Assembly: GCA_903885795.1 (NCBI GenBank)
Contig: CAISJV010000056.1
Coordinates: forward strand, 1 to 64,000
DNA from: an uncultured delta proteobacterium
Lineage (GTDB): Bacteria > Desulfobacterota > Syntrophia > Syntrophales > UBA8958
Direction of reading: 5' to 3'
DNA length: 64,000 nucleotides
The translations under genes and the position numbers were made by a program. This document shows positions 46,097 to 55,794 of this stretch, piece by piece. The notes under the pieces are model-generated. The model was not told the DNA's origin and did no database searches. It saw nothing but the letters and a program-made list of their open reading frames with translations. Position 1 is the first letter of the stretch. The number at the start of each line of letters is the position of its first letter.

Positions 46097-46957
46097 CTAT
46101 CCTGAGTCAGCCGCTAACATATTCATGATCTGTTGAACGTCTTCCCAGACTTGACGCTTCTGGGATGGATTCCGCAAGAGATAGGCCGGGTGATAAGTCG
46201 GCATCAGGGGAATGTCGTGATAACGGTGAAATTTCCCCCTCATAAGGGAGATGGGAACATCGCTCTTTAACAGTGTTTGAGCGGCAAACGTCCCCAGGGC
46301 GCAGATCACCTTCGGCCGGATGGCCTCCAATTGTTTTACAAGAAAAGGCTCACAGGCGGCAATTTCGCCGGGGGCGGGATTACGATTACCCGGCGGCCGG
46401 CACTTGAGGATATTGCAAATATAGACATCCTGCCGCTGCAACTTCATGGCCTCAATGATCTTCGTGAGGAGCTGCCCGGCCCGGCCGACAAAAGGCCGCC
46501 CCTGCTCATCTTCGTCCGCCCCCGGAGCCTCGCCAACAAAGACAAGCCCGGCGTGGGGATTGCCTTCCCCGAAGACGATATTCTTTCTCCCCATGTGGAG
46601 GTCACAGCGTCGGCAATCTCCCAAGTCCGTGCGCACATCGTTCAGAGCGCCTGAATCGCTTGAGTCCTTCAGGTTATCGGACATTTCGGGAACGCCATGC
46701 CGGCGGTACGGTCCCGGGACGAGGATTTGAGGCGGGCTGGACGACCCCGGCGACGCTAATTGAAGCACGCCTTCTTGCTGCCCCATAGTTTGGCGACCAG
46801 TATTACTCTTAGCAGACCTGCTCGTTGACGTCGTCTCCGGCAGGGGTCCTTGCATGCAAAAGGAGGGCACGTTCCCAGGCAACTCCCGGTCCGCCTCGAT
46901 ATGGGAGCGCAGGGACCTGATCAGGACCAGCAACTCATCTTTAGCTTCGTTTTGCAT
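46097..46957 (-). CDS. Uracil-DNA glycosylase, family 4 (Fe-S)
   Basis: A 286-residue protein. The N-terminal 100 residues are a Ser/Pro-rich linker not usual for the family; the glycosylase domain begins with DCRRCDLH. GEAPGADEDEQG is the uracil-binding motif and MPTYHPAYLLR the catalytic His motif. Four Cys (DCRRC, ILKCRPP, AACEP) hold a 4Fe-4S cluster. It removes uracil from DNA. It overlaps the coaBC stop by 17 bases. Confidence 0.9.
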   Translation of the reverse strand: MQNEAKDELLVLIRSLRSHIEADRELPGNVPSFCMQGPLPETTSTSRSAKSNTGRQTMGQQEGVLQLASPGSSSPPQILVPGPYRRHGVPEMSDNLKDSSDSGALNDVRTDLGDCRRCDLHMGRKNIVFGEGNPHAGLVFVGEAPGADEDEQGRPFVGRAGQLLTKIIEAMKLQRQDVYICNILKCRPPGNRNPAPGEIAACEPFLVKQLEAIRPKVICALGTFAAQTLLKSDVPISLMRGKFHRYHDIPLMPTYHPAYLLRNPSQKRQVWEDVQQIMNMLAADSG

Positions 46958-48140
46958 TTGTCAGTATCTTTACCCGGTCCAGGATCCGGTTGGCAATATC
47001 CATCTTATCCATCAGGGGGACCTCTTCTACCCCTCCCTGGGGATCAAGAATCTTGATGATATTGGTATCACCTTGAAAGCCCGCCCCCTCCTGATGGAGA
47101 TCATTGGCCACAATGAGATCCATGTTCTTCCCGAGCAGTTTGGCACGGGCATTTTCCAGGAGATCTTCCGACTCCATGGCAAAACCCACGAGGACCCTGT
47201 TTTCTTTCCTGACCCCGATCTCGGCGATGATGTCGGGATTTCTTTCCAACTGGAGGGTCAGGGGACCTTTCTTCTTTTTGATCTTGGCTTCAGAAAGGAC
47301 GGCGGGCCGGTAATCCGCCACGGCGGCCGCCTTGATGATCGCCGTGGTTCCATCGAGGTGCTTCATCACGGCATTTCGCATCTCCAGGGCGCTCGCTACG
47401 GAGATGAAAGTAATCCCCCGGGGAACGGTCAGGGAAGACGGTCCGCTGACAAGAATAACCTCCGCCCCTCTCCTTGCGGCGATCGTCGCCAAGGCGTAAC
47501 CCATTTTCCCCGACGAATAATTGGTAATGAAACGAACGGGATCAAAGGGCTCCCGGGTGGGGCCGGCGGTGACAAGAATGCGTTCGCCCCGCAGGTCCTT
47601 ATCCGTCCATGCCGACTCGATGGCCTCCACAATATCGTCAACATCGGCCAATCGTCCCACCCCTTCCGTCTTGCAGGCCAACTCACCATATCCCGGCGCT
47701 ACGAACTGAATGCCGTTTTTTTTCAATTTTGACATATTGTCCTGAACAATCCTGTGGGTATACATATTATCGTTCATGGCCGGACAGACGACGACGGGGA
47801 CCTTGGTTGCCAAAAGCACTGTGGACAAGAGGTCATCGGCTATCCCCGCTGCCATCTTGCCGATGATATTGGCCGTAGCCGGTGCGATGACGATCACATT
47901 CCCATACTCCGCCAGGGAGATATGGTTCATGTCGTAGTGCTCCTGGGAAAACATGTCGCTGAAAACAGGGCCCCCGGAGAGGACCTGAAAGGTCAGGGGA
48001 GAGACAAATTCCTTGGCATGCCCGGTCATGACCACCTTGACGGATACGCCTTTCTTTACAAGCGCCCTGGTCAACGCAGCAGCCTTATAGACCGCAATAC
48101 CCCCAGTCACACCAAGAACAACGCGTTTCCCTTCTATCAT
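46941..48140 (-). CDS. coaBC: Bifunctional CoaBC (phosphopantothenoylcysteine synthetase/decarboxylase)
   Basis: A 399-residue enzyme of CoA biosynthesis. The CoaC flavodoxin-like part has the active-site His (MNHISLAEY), PAMNDNMY and CKTEGVGRLAD (conserved Cys). CoaB has TAGPTREPFDPVRFITN and the Lys-rich AAAVADYRP segment. It makes 4'-phosphopantetheine from phosphopantothenate and Cys. It is upstream of the UDG gene with short overlap. Confidence 0.96.
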   Translation of the reverse strand: MIEGKRVVLGVTGGIAVYKAAALTRALVKKGVSVKVVMTGHAKEFVSPLTFQVLSGGPVFSDMFSQEHYDMNHISLAEYGNVIVIAPATANIIGKMAAGIADDLLSTVLLATKVPVVVCPAMNDNMYTHRIVQDNMSKLKKNGIQFVAPGYGELACKTEGVGRLADVDDIVEAIESAWTDKDLRGERILVTAGPTREPFDPVRFITNYSSGKMGYALATIAARRGAEVILVSGPSSLTVPRGITFISVASALEMRNAVMKHLDGTTAIIKAAAVADYRPAVLSEAKIKKKKGPLTLQLERNPDIIAEIGVRKENRVLVGFAMESEDLLENARAKLLGKNMDLIVANDLHQEGAGFQGDTNIIKILDPQGGVEEVPLMDKMDIANRILDRVKILTNAKRS

Positions 48141-48251
48141 CTTCTATATTTCCTTATGAATGGTCTTTGAGTTAATCAGCCGTTCGACTATAGCAATTCT
48201 GAACACCAAGATCAAGGTAATGAATGCATCATTTGGCAGCGCAGGTATCGC

Positions 48252-48280
48252 TTGCAAAAGGGAAAGAAAATCACTATAGA
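48252..48280 (+). promoter_or_regulatory. Promoter candidate for M23 peptidase gene
   Basis: -35 TTGCAA (48252-48257), 17-bp spacer, -10 TATAGA (48275-48280), about 65 bp before the ATG. It lies in the divergent gap with coaBC. The match is moderate. No other element is seen in the 48141-48351 gap. Confidence 0.4.
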
Positions 48281-48351
48281 CTCGTCAAAATGTCAAGAAG
48301 TGGATGCGGCATGCCTTGCGCTCCACTATTACATCTATTAACGGGGTTGCC

Positions 48352-49680
48352 ATGAAGACATACAAGATTTACGTTATATCTGTGATTGCCATACTTACTT
48401 GTGTTTCATCGTGGTGGTTTTTCGCCACGATCGGGGAAATGGGAAAGCCGCAGATCCAAATGATGCAGGATATCCGCAGTATTGGACAACGGACGGTCCT
48501 GGAGGTCACCTTCTCGGACAGCGGCAGCGGCCTGAGGAGCTCTATCATCACCCTTACCCAGGACAATCAGCCCCGTGTCCTCTCCAACCTGCAGTACAAG
48601 GGTAAGAAAACCAACCGCAACGCCGTCTCGATCCCTGTTGACCCGATCGCCCTGAAGCTCCATGATGGTCCGGCCACCCTGACCATCACTGCGGAGGATC
48701 AGGCGGTCTGGAAAAATTCGGCATCCATAGCCAGGATGGTAAACGTCGATGTGGTTCCTCCCCAGATCTTTCTCCTCACGCCGGTGAATCATATCAATCC
48801 AGGCGGAACCTGCATGCTCCTTTTCAGGACATCCAAGTCCGTGCCCATATCCGGGGTCCGTGTCGATGATCGCCTCTTTCCCTCCTATCCGGTGATGATC
48901 AATAGCAAGCCCTGTCAACTGGCCTATTTCGCCCTTCCGATCCAGGCGGCCTCCCAGACATCGCAAATAAAGGTTTACGCCCGGGATCAAGGGGGGAATG
49001 AAACGGTCCAGTCGGTTCCCCATCTTCTCCTTAAAAAGAAATATCGTGATGATAAAATGCCCCTTTCCGACTCCTTCTTACAGAACAAAATGCCGGAATT
49101 TGTCGCCCAATATCCAGCTCTTGCGGGGAAATCGCTCATCGATGTCTTTATCTATGTCAACAGCACCTTGCGGGAGGATAATTTCCGTACAATTCAGACC
49201 ATCTGCCAGAAATCTGCACCCCGTCAGCTATGGGAAGGTACTTTTCTCCGGATGAAAGACGCCTCTCCCATGGCCCAGTTCGGCGACCGCCGCACTTATG
49301 TATACTCCGGGAAAACCGTCGGAGAAAGCACTCATCTGGGCGCCGATCTCGCCTCTACGGCTAACGCCCCCATCGAAGCGGCCAACAGCGGCGTGGTGGT
49401 ACATGCCGGCTACCTCGGCATTTACGGCAATATGCTCATGATCGACCATGGCCTTGGATTGTTCAGTCTTTATGCCCATCTATCCAATATTGATGTGAAA
49501 AACGGGCAAGCTGTCAAGAAGGGGGAGGTTCTTGGAAAAAGCGGTCTTACCGGTTTGGCCGGGGGAGATCATCTCCATTTTTCGCTACTTGTCGCTGGTC
49601 AGTTCGTCAGTCCGACGGAGTGGTGGGACCCCCACTGGATACAGGATAACGTGACGAAGAAGATGCAGGTCTCCTTTTAA
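48352..49680 (+). CDS. M23 (LytM) family peptidase
   Basis: A 442-residue protein with an N-terminal signal anchor (about 7-24) and two beta-rich domains (about 40-240) before the LytM domain (about 320-430). The latter has [23 protein letters not shown] and GDHLHFSLL (HxxxD and HxH). It cuts cross-bridges in peptidoglycan. I chose the ATG at 48352, not the one at 48304, because the signal sequence begins there. The stop overlaps the convergent rapZ stop. Confidence 0.88.
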   Translation: MKTYKIYVISVIAILTCVSSWWFFATIGEMGKPQIQMMQDIRSIGQRTVLEVTFSDSGSGLRSSIITLTQDNQPRVLSNLQYKGKKTNRNAVSIPVDPIALKLHDGPATLTITAEDQAVWKNSASIARMVNVDVVPPQIFLLTPVNHINPGGTCMLLFRTSKSVPISGVRVDDRLFPSYPVMINSKPCQLAYFALPIQAASQTSQIKVYARDQGGNETVQSVPHLLLKKKYRDDKMPLSDSFLQNKMPEFVAQYPALAGKSLIDVFIYVNSTLREDNFRTIQTICQKSAPRQLWEGTFLRMKDASPMAQFGDRRTYVYSGKTVGESTHLGADLASTANAPIEAANSGVVVHAGYLGIYGNMLMIDHGLGLFSLYAHLSNIDVKNGQAVKKGEVLGKSGLTGLAGGDHLHFSLLVAGQFVSPTEWWDPHWIQDNVTKKMQVSF

Positions 49681-50534
49681 CTCTTGCCGATATCCCGGTG
49701 ATTAACATGGACATTGTAATCCTTATCGGAAAGATAGGCGGCGAGTTCATTGGCCATCGCCACAGACCGATGCCTGCCTCCCGTACAACCAAGAGCAATA
49801 TTTAGCCGCACTTTTCCCTCCTTTTCATAGAGGGGCAGAAGAAAAGACATCAGGGCAAACAGCTTTTCGATAAATTTTTCACCCTCTTCTGAAGCCACTA
49901 CGTACTTTCTCACCCCTGGATGGTGTCCATCATGATTCTTCAGTGATTCTACAAAGTAAGGATTTGCCAGGAAACGGACATCGAGAACAATATCTGCATC
50001 GACAGGTAACCCGTAGCGGTATCCAAAAGATGTCACATAGATCATGAGTCTCTTTTCCGTTGTTGAAGACAGGAACATTCTCTGTACGGCATCCTTCAGT
50101 TGATGCACATTATATGATGTTGTGTCGATGACCTTGTCTGCCATCAATTTCAGTGAGGAAAGTTTTTCCCTTTCAATGCTGATCCCTTCCATAACCGACC
50201 CCTTCATCGCCAGGGGATGGGTTCTCCTGGTTTCACTGAAGCGGTGCAACAAGGCGTCATCAAAGGAATCCAGGAACAGGATTTCTACAGTATACCCCTT
50301 GTCTTTGAGTCGTCTGAAAATGCGGGGATACTTTTCCAGAAAACCCTGTTCTCTCAGATCCATAACCATGGCGACTCTGGAAATCTTCTTCGCAACTTCA
50401 GATTGGATTTCCAGAAATTTTGGCAACAGTACAATTGGCAAATTGTCCACACAGAAAAAACCGATATCCTCGAGAGCACGCAATGCCGTGCTCTTTCCTG
50501 AACCAGACAATCCAGTAATAACAACTATTTGCAT
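49677..50534 (-). CDS. rapZ: RNase adapter protein RapZ
   Basis: A 285-residue P-loop protein. Walker [10 protein letters not shown] (about residue 7-15) and the C-terminal [11 protein letters not shown] are conserved. In enteric bacteria it controls GlmS via small RNAs. Its neighbours hprK and ptsN fit PTS-linked regulation. The stop overlaps the convergent M23 gene. Confidence 0.93.
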   Translation of the reverse strand: MQIVVITGLSGSGKSTALRALEDIGFFCVDNLPIVLLPKFLEIQSEVAKKISRVAMVMDLREQGFLEKYPRIFRRLKDKGYTVEILFLDSFDDALLHRFSETRRTHPLAMKGSVMEGISIEREKLSSLKLMADKVIDTTSYNVHQLKDAVQRMFLSSTTEKRLMIYVTSFGYRYGLPVDADIVLDVRFLANPYFVESLKNHDGHHPGVRKYVVASEEGEKFIEKLFALMSFLLPLYEKEGKVRLNIALGCTGGRHRSVAMANELAAYLSDKDYNVHVNHRDIGKS

Positions 50535-50538
50535 GTAC

Positions 50539-51030
50539 TTACGCCCCCTTTTGACCTCCCATTTGCCGCCGGACGCGATTCAGGATAGCATTAACCGTCC
50601 TGGCAGTATCCGCGAAAACCGAAACACGGGCACATGGTATTTTAACTTCCATAGCATCCCGTAATTTGCCCGCAGTTAAACCCTTTTTGCGAACTTTTTC
50701 AAGTTTTTTTGTTAGCTCAATGACGATGTCCACCCTGGTCTCACCGGCCACAAGGACGGGGTGTAAGGACCGGATATCAATGATCCCTTCTGCACGCAAA
50801 TGTAGTAGGTTGCGGATTTTTTCGTGGGCTCTTCCGGATAGGGTCTTATCAGGCAGGCAGCTCAGAACGACAATATCATCAGCAATCCAGGTTCCCCCTC
50901 TTTTTGATATTTCAAGGGCGCAGGTCGTTTTTCCGACGCCGCTGTCCCCCGCGAGGAGGATACCCATCCCTTCCCATTGCACAAGACACCCATGTACGGT
51001 GGCGCTTGTTCCGGTTTTCTCTCTCTTCAT
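50539..51030 (-). CDS. hprK: HPr kinase/phosphorylase, C-terminal domain only
   Basis: A 163-residue kinase lacking the N-terminal domain of the usual roughly 310-residue HprK. The P-loop GDSGVGKTT, the upstream His (VHGCLVQ), the Asp pair (IADDIVVLS) and the signature [13 protein letters not shown] are intact. It could phosphorylate HPr on Ser, but no HPr or EI gene is in this segment. Its 5' end lies next to 21-bp tandem repeats, which may mark the lost part. It precedes rapZ by 4 bases. Confidence 0.8.
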   Translation of the reverse strand: MKREKTGTSATVHGCLVQWEGMGILLAGDSGVGKTTCALEISKRGGTWIADDIVVLSCLPDKTLSGRAHEKIRNLLHLRAEGIIDIRSLHPVLVAGETRVDIVIELTKKLEKVRKKGLTAGKLRDAMEVKIPCARVSVFADTARTVNAILNRVRRQMGGQKGA

Positions 51031-51271
51031 GATATTAAAGGAAAGCTTTGAATTTCCCGCGAATAAGTCATTCCGGTGAAAACCGGAAATCGAAGATTAA
51101 TGTTCGCAAAATGAAGTTTAGTGTTCATAAGACGAAGTTTAATGTTCATAATCCAGTATTTTGTTCATGGTTCCCGGCTTTCGCCAGGATGGCGGGGCGT
51201 GAGACTTTTTGCGTATCTATCTGGCTTGTTAAGAGGATATGACTTAATTACTCAGGAGCCAGGAATCCTCG
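51031..51271. other. Intergenic region with 21-bp repeats between ptsN and hprK
   Basis: This 241-bp stretch lies inside an otherwise tight operon. It contains a small hairpin (CCGGTGAAAACCGG near 51073-51086), the 21-bp repeats of 51092-51154 and a second dispersed-type segment (CCCGGCTTTCGCCAGGATGG). No gene remnant of the HprK N-domain is visible. Confidence 0.6.
51092..51154. repeat. Tandem 21-bp direct repeats (three units)
   Basis: Units at 51092-51112, 51113-51133 and 51134-51154 share GAAG(A/T)TTA(A/G)TGTTC; units two and three differ at only a few bases. A decayed fourth unit may follow. The period is 21 bp. Confidence 0.8.
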
Positions 51272-51733
51272 TCAACATGTATCATCCTTATCGATGATGA
51301 TTCGGTAAAGTTCTTCCCTGGTTGTGGCTTCAAGAAGATTCTTACGAAATGTCGAATCTTTGAGCATTCTGGAGAGTTTGGCAAGCATTTTCAAATGCTG
51401 ACCCGCGGCATTCTCCGGCGCCAGAAGTAGGAAGAAAAGATGCACCGGCTTTCCATCCATGGCGTTGAAATCGATTCCTTCCTGGCTTCGTCCGAAAGAA
51501 ACAGCCAAGGCATCTATAATATTAAGTTTCCCATGAGGGATGGCGATGCCGTCCCCGATACCGGTGCTTCCCAATTTTTCCCTCTCAAGAAGGATATTAA
51601 CGGTTTCCCCGGGGTGATAGTCAGGGCGTTCACTTAAAATAACGCCAGCCAATTCCTGAAGCACGTCCCCCTTGGTTCTTGACGTCAACTCTGTATGAAT
51701 AAAGTCCTTTTTTAAAACCTCAGCTATTTTCAT
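51272..51733 (-). CDS. ptsN: PTS EIIA-Ntr (PtsN)
   Basis: A 153-residue EIIA of the nitrogen PTS. The phosphorylated His is in GIAIPHGK (about residue 67); KGDVLQELAGVI and LLLAPENAAGQHLKMLAKLSR fit the family. It regulates K+ and stress responses, rather than sugar uptake. It lies between hpf and hprK. Confidence 0.94.
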   Translation of the reverse strand: MKIAEVLKKDFIHTELTSRTKGDVLQELAGVILSERPDYHPGETVNILLEREKLGSTGIGDGIAIPHGKLNIIDALAVSFGRSQEGIDFNAMDGKPVHLFFLLLAPENAAGQHLKMLAKLSRMLKDSTFRKNLLEATTREELYRIIIDKDDTC

Positions 51734-51750
51734 GTAACTTTACCTGAAGC

Positions 51751-52290
51751 CTAACTGTTGGTTTCAACAAGTACGTAATTGCCGTCATCCCGTCGATAAA
51801 TGACGGCAGCATTCTCCGTAGCGGCATCACGAAATATGATGAAGAGGTTCCTGGACGTCTCCAGTTCCATGATCGCATCATCGTGGGACATTGGTTTCAA
51901 AATTATCTTTCTGGTTTCTACAATCCTTGTCTCGTTTGCATCCTCCACATCCGCCTCGGAAGTTTTATCAAACTGGTCGTCTCCTGTTTTAGCCCCGGCG
52001 CCCTTATGAGCGCGCATCTTCTCGCGGTGCTTCTTCAATTGACGTTCGATTTTTTCCACCGCCTCATCAATGGCGAGAGCCATCTCCTTGGCCTCTTCCC
52101 TGGCATTTACGTTCATACCGTTGTCCATAAGATTAATCTCGGCGACATTCCGGAATTTTTCAACAGACAGAACTACCCTCACCTCAACCGGGCGGTCGAT
52201 GTACTTTTTCAGTTTGCCAAGTTTCTCCTCCACATAATTTTTGAACCAATCTTCCCCCTCGGTATTTCTGAAGGTCACAGAGATCTTCAT
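51751..52290 (-). CDS. hpf: Ribosome hibernation promoting factor (long form)
   Basis: A 179-residue protein. The S30AE domain (about 1-100; KNYVEEKLGKLKKYIDRP, NVNAREEAKEMALAID) is joined by a linker to the C-terminal dimerisation domain (about 120-175; RKIILKPMSHDDAIMEL, NYVLVE). The long form dimerises 70S ribosomes into 100S. A stationary-phase role is known for the family. It follows rpoN. Confidence 0.95.
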   Translation of the reverse strand: MKISVTFRNTEGEDWFKNYVEEKLGKLKKYIDRPVEVRVVLSVEKFRNVAEINLMDNGMNVNAREEAKEMALAIDEAVEKIERQLKKHREKMRAHKGAGAKTGDDQFDKTSEADVEDANETRIVETRKIILKPMSHDDAIMELETSRNLFIIFRDAATENAAVIYRRDDGNYVLVETNS

Positions 52291-52374
52291 AATGTTCCTC
52301 CCAATGGATTTTTACTCATAAAAGGTTTCGTGCTATATTGACGTCACAGTAAAAAGTCAATAACTTTTTTATAT

Positions 52375-53841
52375 TCAAAAGTATTTTTTCCTTCGTGATG
52401 ATGGCAGAATGTGCATCATTTCCCTGTACTTAGCCACAGTACGCCTGGCGATTTTGATACCAGACAAGTCCAAGAGCTCGACTATTTCACTGTCGCTGAG
52501 GGGACTTTTATGGTTTTCTTCGCTGATCACTTTCTTTATTTCTTCCTTGACGCTTTTGGAAGCGATATTTTCCCCTCCGTCGTTTTTTGAAATTCCGCTG
52601 CTGAAAAAATATTTCAATTCAAAAAGACCGGCGGGGGTTTGCATATATTTGTTGGTGACAACCCTGCTGATCGTCGATTCATGCATATCAACATCCAGAG
52701 CGATGTCTCTCAGGACCAATGGCCTTAAGTAATTTATTCCTTTATCGAAAAAATTACGCTGATAATTTACGATGCTTTCCGTAACCCGATAGATCGTCTT
52801 CTGACGCTGCTGGATGCTCTTGATGAGCCAAGTTGCCGACTGAACCCTTTCCTTTATGTACTTCTTCCCCGTATCGGCCTCTCTGCTACCATCTACACCC
52901 GACATGATTTCTTTGTAGAAATTACTGATCCTCAACCTTGGCATACCGTCGTCATTCAGGATAACCTTGTATTCGTCTCCGGCTTTATACACAAAAACGT
53001 CGGGAATGATCGTCTGTACCCTCTCCTCCTGATAAATACTTCCCGGTTTCGGATCCATGTTGCTGATCACCATGACCGCCTGTAAGACATCATCAATGGT
53101 AACCTTCAACTTCCTGGTGATCTGGGTATAATTCTTCGTTTCCAGATCTTTGAGATGATCTTTTATGATTTTTTCCACCAACGGGTTTGACTTTCCGAGG
53201 AGACGCGCCTGAATCAGCAGGCACTCTGTCAGGTCACGGGCGGCAATCCCGGGAGGATCGAAGGATTGAACCTTTTCGAGTACCGACTCCACAACATCAA
53301 CTTCAGCATGCTCCTGATCGGCAATTTCTTCCACTGTAGTCTGAAGGTAGCCATTTTGGTCAAGGTTACAGATAATCTGTTCTCCTACCCGCATCTCTGC
53401 ATCATTCAAAGGTAGGAACTTCAATTGCCACATAAGGTGGTCGGTCAGAGACAGCGTTCTGGTCAGCAGATTATCCCATGAAGCACCCTCTTCGTCCGCA
53501 CGTTGATAGGTAACCCCCATCGGACCGTAGTCTTCCAGATAGTTGTTCCAGTCAAAATCCTCCCTGCCATCCCCTTCTCCCGTGACTTCGACGGTATGAT
53601 CAACGGACTTGATCTCCTCAGTCTCAAGGGTTCGCAAGTTATCGCTTTCTGACAGACTTTCCTCGACAATCTCTTCGCTCCCGGAGATTTCCTCAAGGAG
53701 GGGATTTTCCTCCATCTCCTGATTGATCATGTCCACCATTTCCAGCCTCGATAGTTGCAGGAGCTTGATGGCCTGCTGAAGCTGCGGCGTCATAATCAGT
53801 TGCTGGGAAAGTTTCAGAGTCTGTTTCAGTTCAAAAGCCAT
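52375..53841 (-). CDS. rpoN: RNA polymerase sigma-54 factor
   Basis: A 488-residue sigma-54. The N-terminal Gln-rich region I (LKQTLKLSQQLIMTPQLQQA) binds activators, an acidic region II follows, and the C-terminal RpoN box ARRTVAKYRE reads the -24 element. Directs transcription of nitrogen, flagellar and stress genes with activators. It follows lptB in the operon. Confidence 0.96.
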   Translation of the reverse strand: MAFELKQTLKLSQQLIMTPQLQQAIKLLQLSRLEMVDMINQEMEENPLLEEISGSEEIVEESLSESDNLRTLETEEIKSVDHTVEVTGEGDGREDFDWNNYLEDYGPMGVTYQRADEEGASWDNLLTRTLSLTDHLMWQLKFLPLNDAEMRVGEQIICNLDQNGYLQTTVEEIADQEHAEVDVVESVLEKVQSFDPPGIAARDLTECLLIQARLLGKSNPLVEKIIKDHLKDLETKNYTQITRKLKVTIDDVLQAVMVISNMDPKPGSIYQEERVQTIIPDVFVYKAGDEYKVILNDDGMPRLRISNFYKEIMSGVDGSREADTGKKYIKERVQSATWLIKSIQQRQKTIYRVTESIVNYQRNFFDKGINYLRPLVLRDIALDVDMHESTISRVVTNKYMQTPAGLFELKYFFSSGISKNDGGENIASKSVKEEIKKVISEENHKSPLSDSEIVELLDLSGIKIARRTVAKYREMMHILPSSRRKKYF

Positions 53842-53853
53842 GAATATGAATCC

Positions 53854-54582
53854 TCAAAGACAAAAGTCTTCACCGAAATAAATCTTTTTAGCCTGCTCGC
53901 AGGAAGCAATCGTATCAGGATCTCCTTCTACAAGGACGCTTCCCTCGTTCACGATATACGCTCTATCGCACACAGAAAGGGTCTCCCGAACATTGTGATC
54001 GGAAATAACCACTCCGATACCCTTTGCTTTTAGTTTATATATGATCTTTTGAATATCTGCAACTGCAAGTGGATCAATGCCGGCAAAAGGTTCATCCAGG
54101 AGAATATATTTGGGCGAAGTGACAAGGGCTCTGGTAATTTCCACGCGCCGCCGCTCTCCGCCGGAAAGGGAATAGGCCGGATTATCGGCAAGACTGGTCA
54201 AATCCAGTTCGCCAAGAAGTGACTCTAATCGCTCTTTTCTCTGCCGCGAATTCATATCCAGAGTCTCCAGAATCGCCAATATATTTTCGGCAACGGTCAG
54301 CTTGCGGAAGATGGATGGTTCTTGGGGCAGATAGTTCAGCCCCCTTTTCGCCCGCAGATACATGGGATACTTACTGATGTCTTCCCCATTGAGGAAGATG
54401 CTCCCACCGTCGGGACGGATCAATCCGACAATCATATAAAAGGTCGTCGTCTTGCCGGCGCCGTTTGGTCCGAGGAGCCCGACAACCTCTCCGGGGAAAA
54501 TGTTGAGATCGATGTTGTTGACAACCTTACGGCCTCCATAAATCTTCACAAGTTCTCTTGCTGCGAGCTGCCCTGTATCCAT
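53854..54582 (-). CDS. lptB: LPS-export ABC transporter ATPase LptB
   Basis: A 242-residue ABC ATPase. Walker A GPNGAGKTT (about residue 40-48), signature LSGGERRR (about 145) and Walker B YILLDEPFAGID are intact. It powers LPS extraction with LptFG, whose genes are not in this window. It is 12 bp upstream of rpoN. Confidence 0.95.
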   Translation of the reverse strand: MDTGQLAARELVKIYGGRKVVNNIDLNIFPGEVVGLLGPNGAGKTTTFYMIVGLIRPDGGSIFLNGEDISKYPMYLRAKRGLNYLPQEPSIFRKLTVAENILAILETLDMNSRQRKERLESLLGELDLTSLADNPAYSLSGGERRRVEITRALVTSPKYILLDEPFAGIDPLAVADIQKIIYKLKAKGIGVVISDHNVRETLSVCDRAYIVNEGSVLVEGDPDTIASCEQAKKIYFGEDFCL

Positions 54583-54591
54583 CGTGTAACC

Positions 54592-55233
54592 CTATTTCTT
54601 TTGTTTACCATCTTCAGCGGGATAAATCGTCGCGGTCACACGTTTCTTTTCTGGAGAGTCCACAATCCCCCGGTTTTCATTGAGGAGAACCGTAATCCGG
54701 TCGCCTTTGACAATATTGGGTCCCTCGCGCATCACAGCATTGCCGGACACGATGATCTTTTGATCATCCTGATAATAGACGGCCTCATCGCCGGTTACGA
54801 TCTTTTTGAGCTGGGTGATCCGCACCGGTCCTTTGGCTTCGATTCGATCAAGATCTCCCCCCTGGCCGACACTCGCCGTTGCCGATTCCTTGCCCTCATC
54901 GGCGCTTTTTTTATAATAAACGAGCAGTTTGTCCGACCTGATCACCTTATCGCCCTGCACAGCAACGGCATTTCCCGAAAATACAATCAAGCGCTCATCG
55001 TTGAAAGCCTCCAGGGTATCAGAGGTAATATGGACGGGTTCTTTGGAGCTGGGCTGCTTGAGGCCGGTCTGTTTGGATGCGGGCGGCTTGGAATCCGGCT
55101 GTTTGGGAACTGACTGCACGGAAACAGGTTTTGCGGGCTCGGGCTCCTTCGCCACCGTTTGAAATACTAATAGCGAGGCCATGCAGACCGTCATTAAAAT
55201 GATCCCTAATGCAATGCGATAGATTCTCGTCAC
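54592..55233 (-). CDS. lptA: LPS transport periplasmic protein LptA
   Basis: A 213-residue protein with a signal peptide (about 1-27), a Pro/Lys/Ser-rich linker (about 30-75) and an OstA jelly-roll domain (VHITSDTLEAF, RLIVFSGNAVAVQGD). The repeating linker is longer than in Escherichia coli LptA. LptA bridges the periplasm for LPS. It is in the lptC-lptA-lptB block. Confidence 0.9.
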   Translation of the reverse strand: MTRIYRIALGIILMTVCMASLLVFQTVAKEPEPAKPVSVQSVPKQPDSKPPASKQTGLKQPSSKEPVHITSDTLEAFNDERLIVFSGNAVAVQGDKVIRSDKLLVYYKKSADEGKESATASVGQGGDLDRIEAKGPVRITQLKKIVTGDEAVYYQDDQKIIVSGNAVMREGPNIVKGDRITVLLNENRGIVDSPEKKRVTATIYPAEDGKQKK

Positions 55234-55241
55234 GGGTCTTC

Positions 55242-55793
55242 CTATTTCTTTGCTTTGATCAGTGCGTTCACATTTGACATGATTTGAACATGCCGTTTGC
55301 TGATATCAATCCGCATGCCCTTTCCTTTTAGTCGCGTTGTTGCATTATCAAGCGTTACATCAGAATCCGTTGACATTATTTTATCCCGATCGGTATAACG
55401 AAGAACGTCCATTGTTATGCGATCCCCCTGGTCAGAGATAATCACAACATCTCCCGTTACATCCAGATCTTTTGTCGTCGTCCAGAAACGTCCTTTTTTT
55501 CCGGTCATTACAAATACTCGTCCATCTGACTGGATCATTTTTACAATCACCTGATCAAAGAGCGCGAGATTCTCCTTCCGGACATATGTAACTGTCTTTG
55601 CTTTTATTTCCCATTTTGAACCGTCCGCTGATACGTCCGTATAAAGAACGTCGCGCACCTGCATGTCCACATGATCCGGCAAAACCTTGAGAATCTTTTT
55701 ACCAGCTTCTTTTCCCTGTTCCCAGAGGAAGAGCAGTATGGCGAAAACCGCAACAAGGATCAGCGCTACGGTTACAAGCACAGGTTTTTTCAT
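55242..55793 (-). CDS. lptC: LPS export protein LptC
   Basis: A 183-residue protein: an N-terminal membrane anchor (KKPVLVTVALILVAVFAIL) and a periplasmic jelly-roll (SKWEIKAKTVTYVRKENLA). The longer open frame (to 55886) reads into kdsC; I use the ATG at 55793, where the anchor begins. It passes LPS from LptBFG to LptA. Confidence 0.88.
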   Translation of the reverse strand: MKKPVLVTVALILVAVFAILLFLWEQGKEAGKKILKVLPDHVDMQVRDVLYTDVSADGSKWEIKAKTVTYVRKENLALFDQVIVKMIQSDGRVFVMTGKKGRFWTTTKDLDVTGDVVIISDQGDRITMDVLRYTDRDKIMSTDSDVTLDNATTRLKGKGMRIDISKRHVQIMSNVNALIKAKK

Positions 55794-55794
55794 A

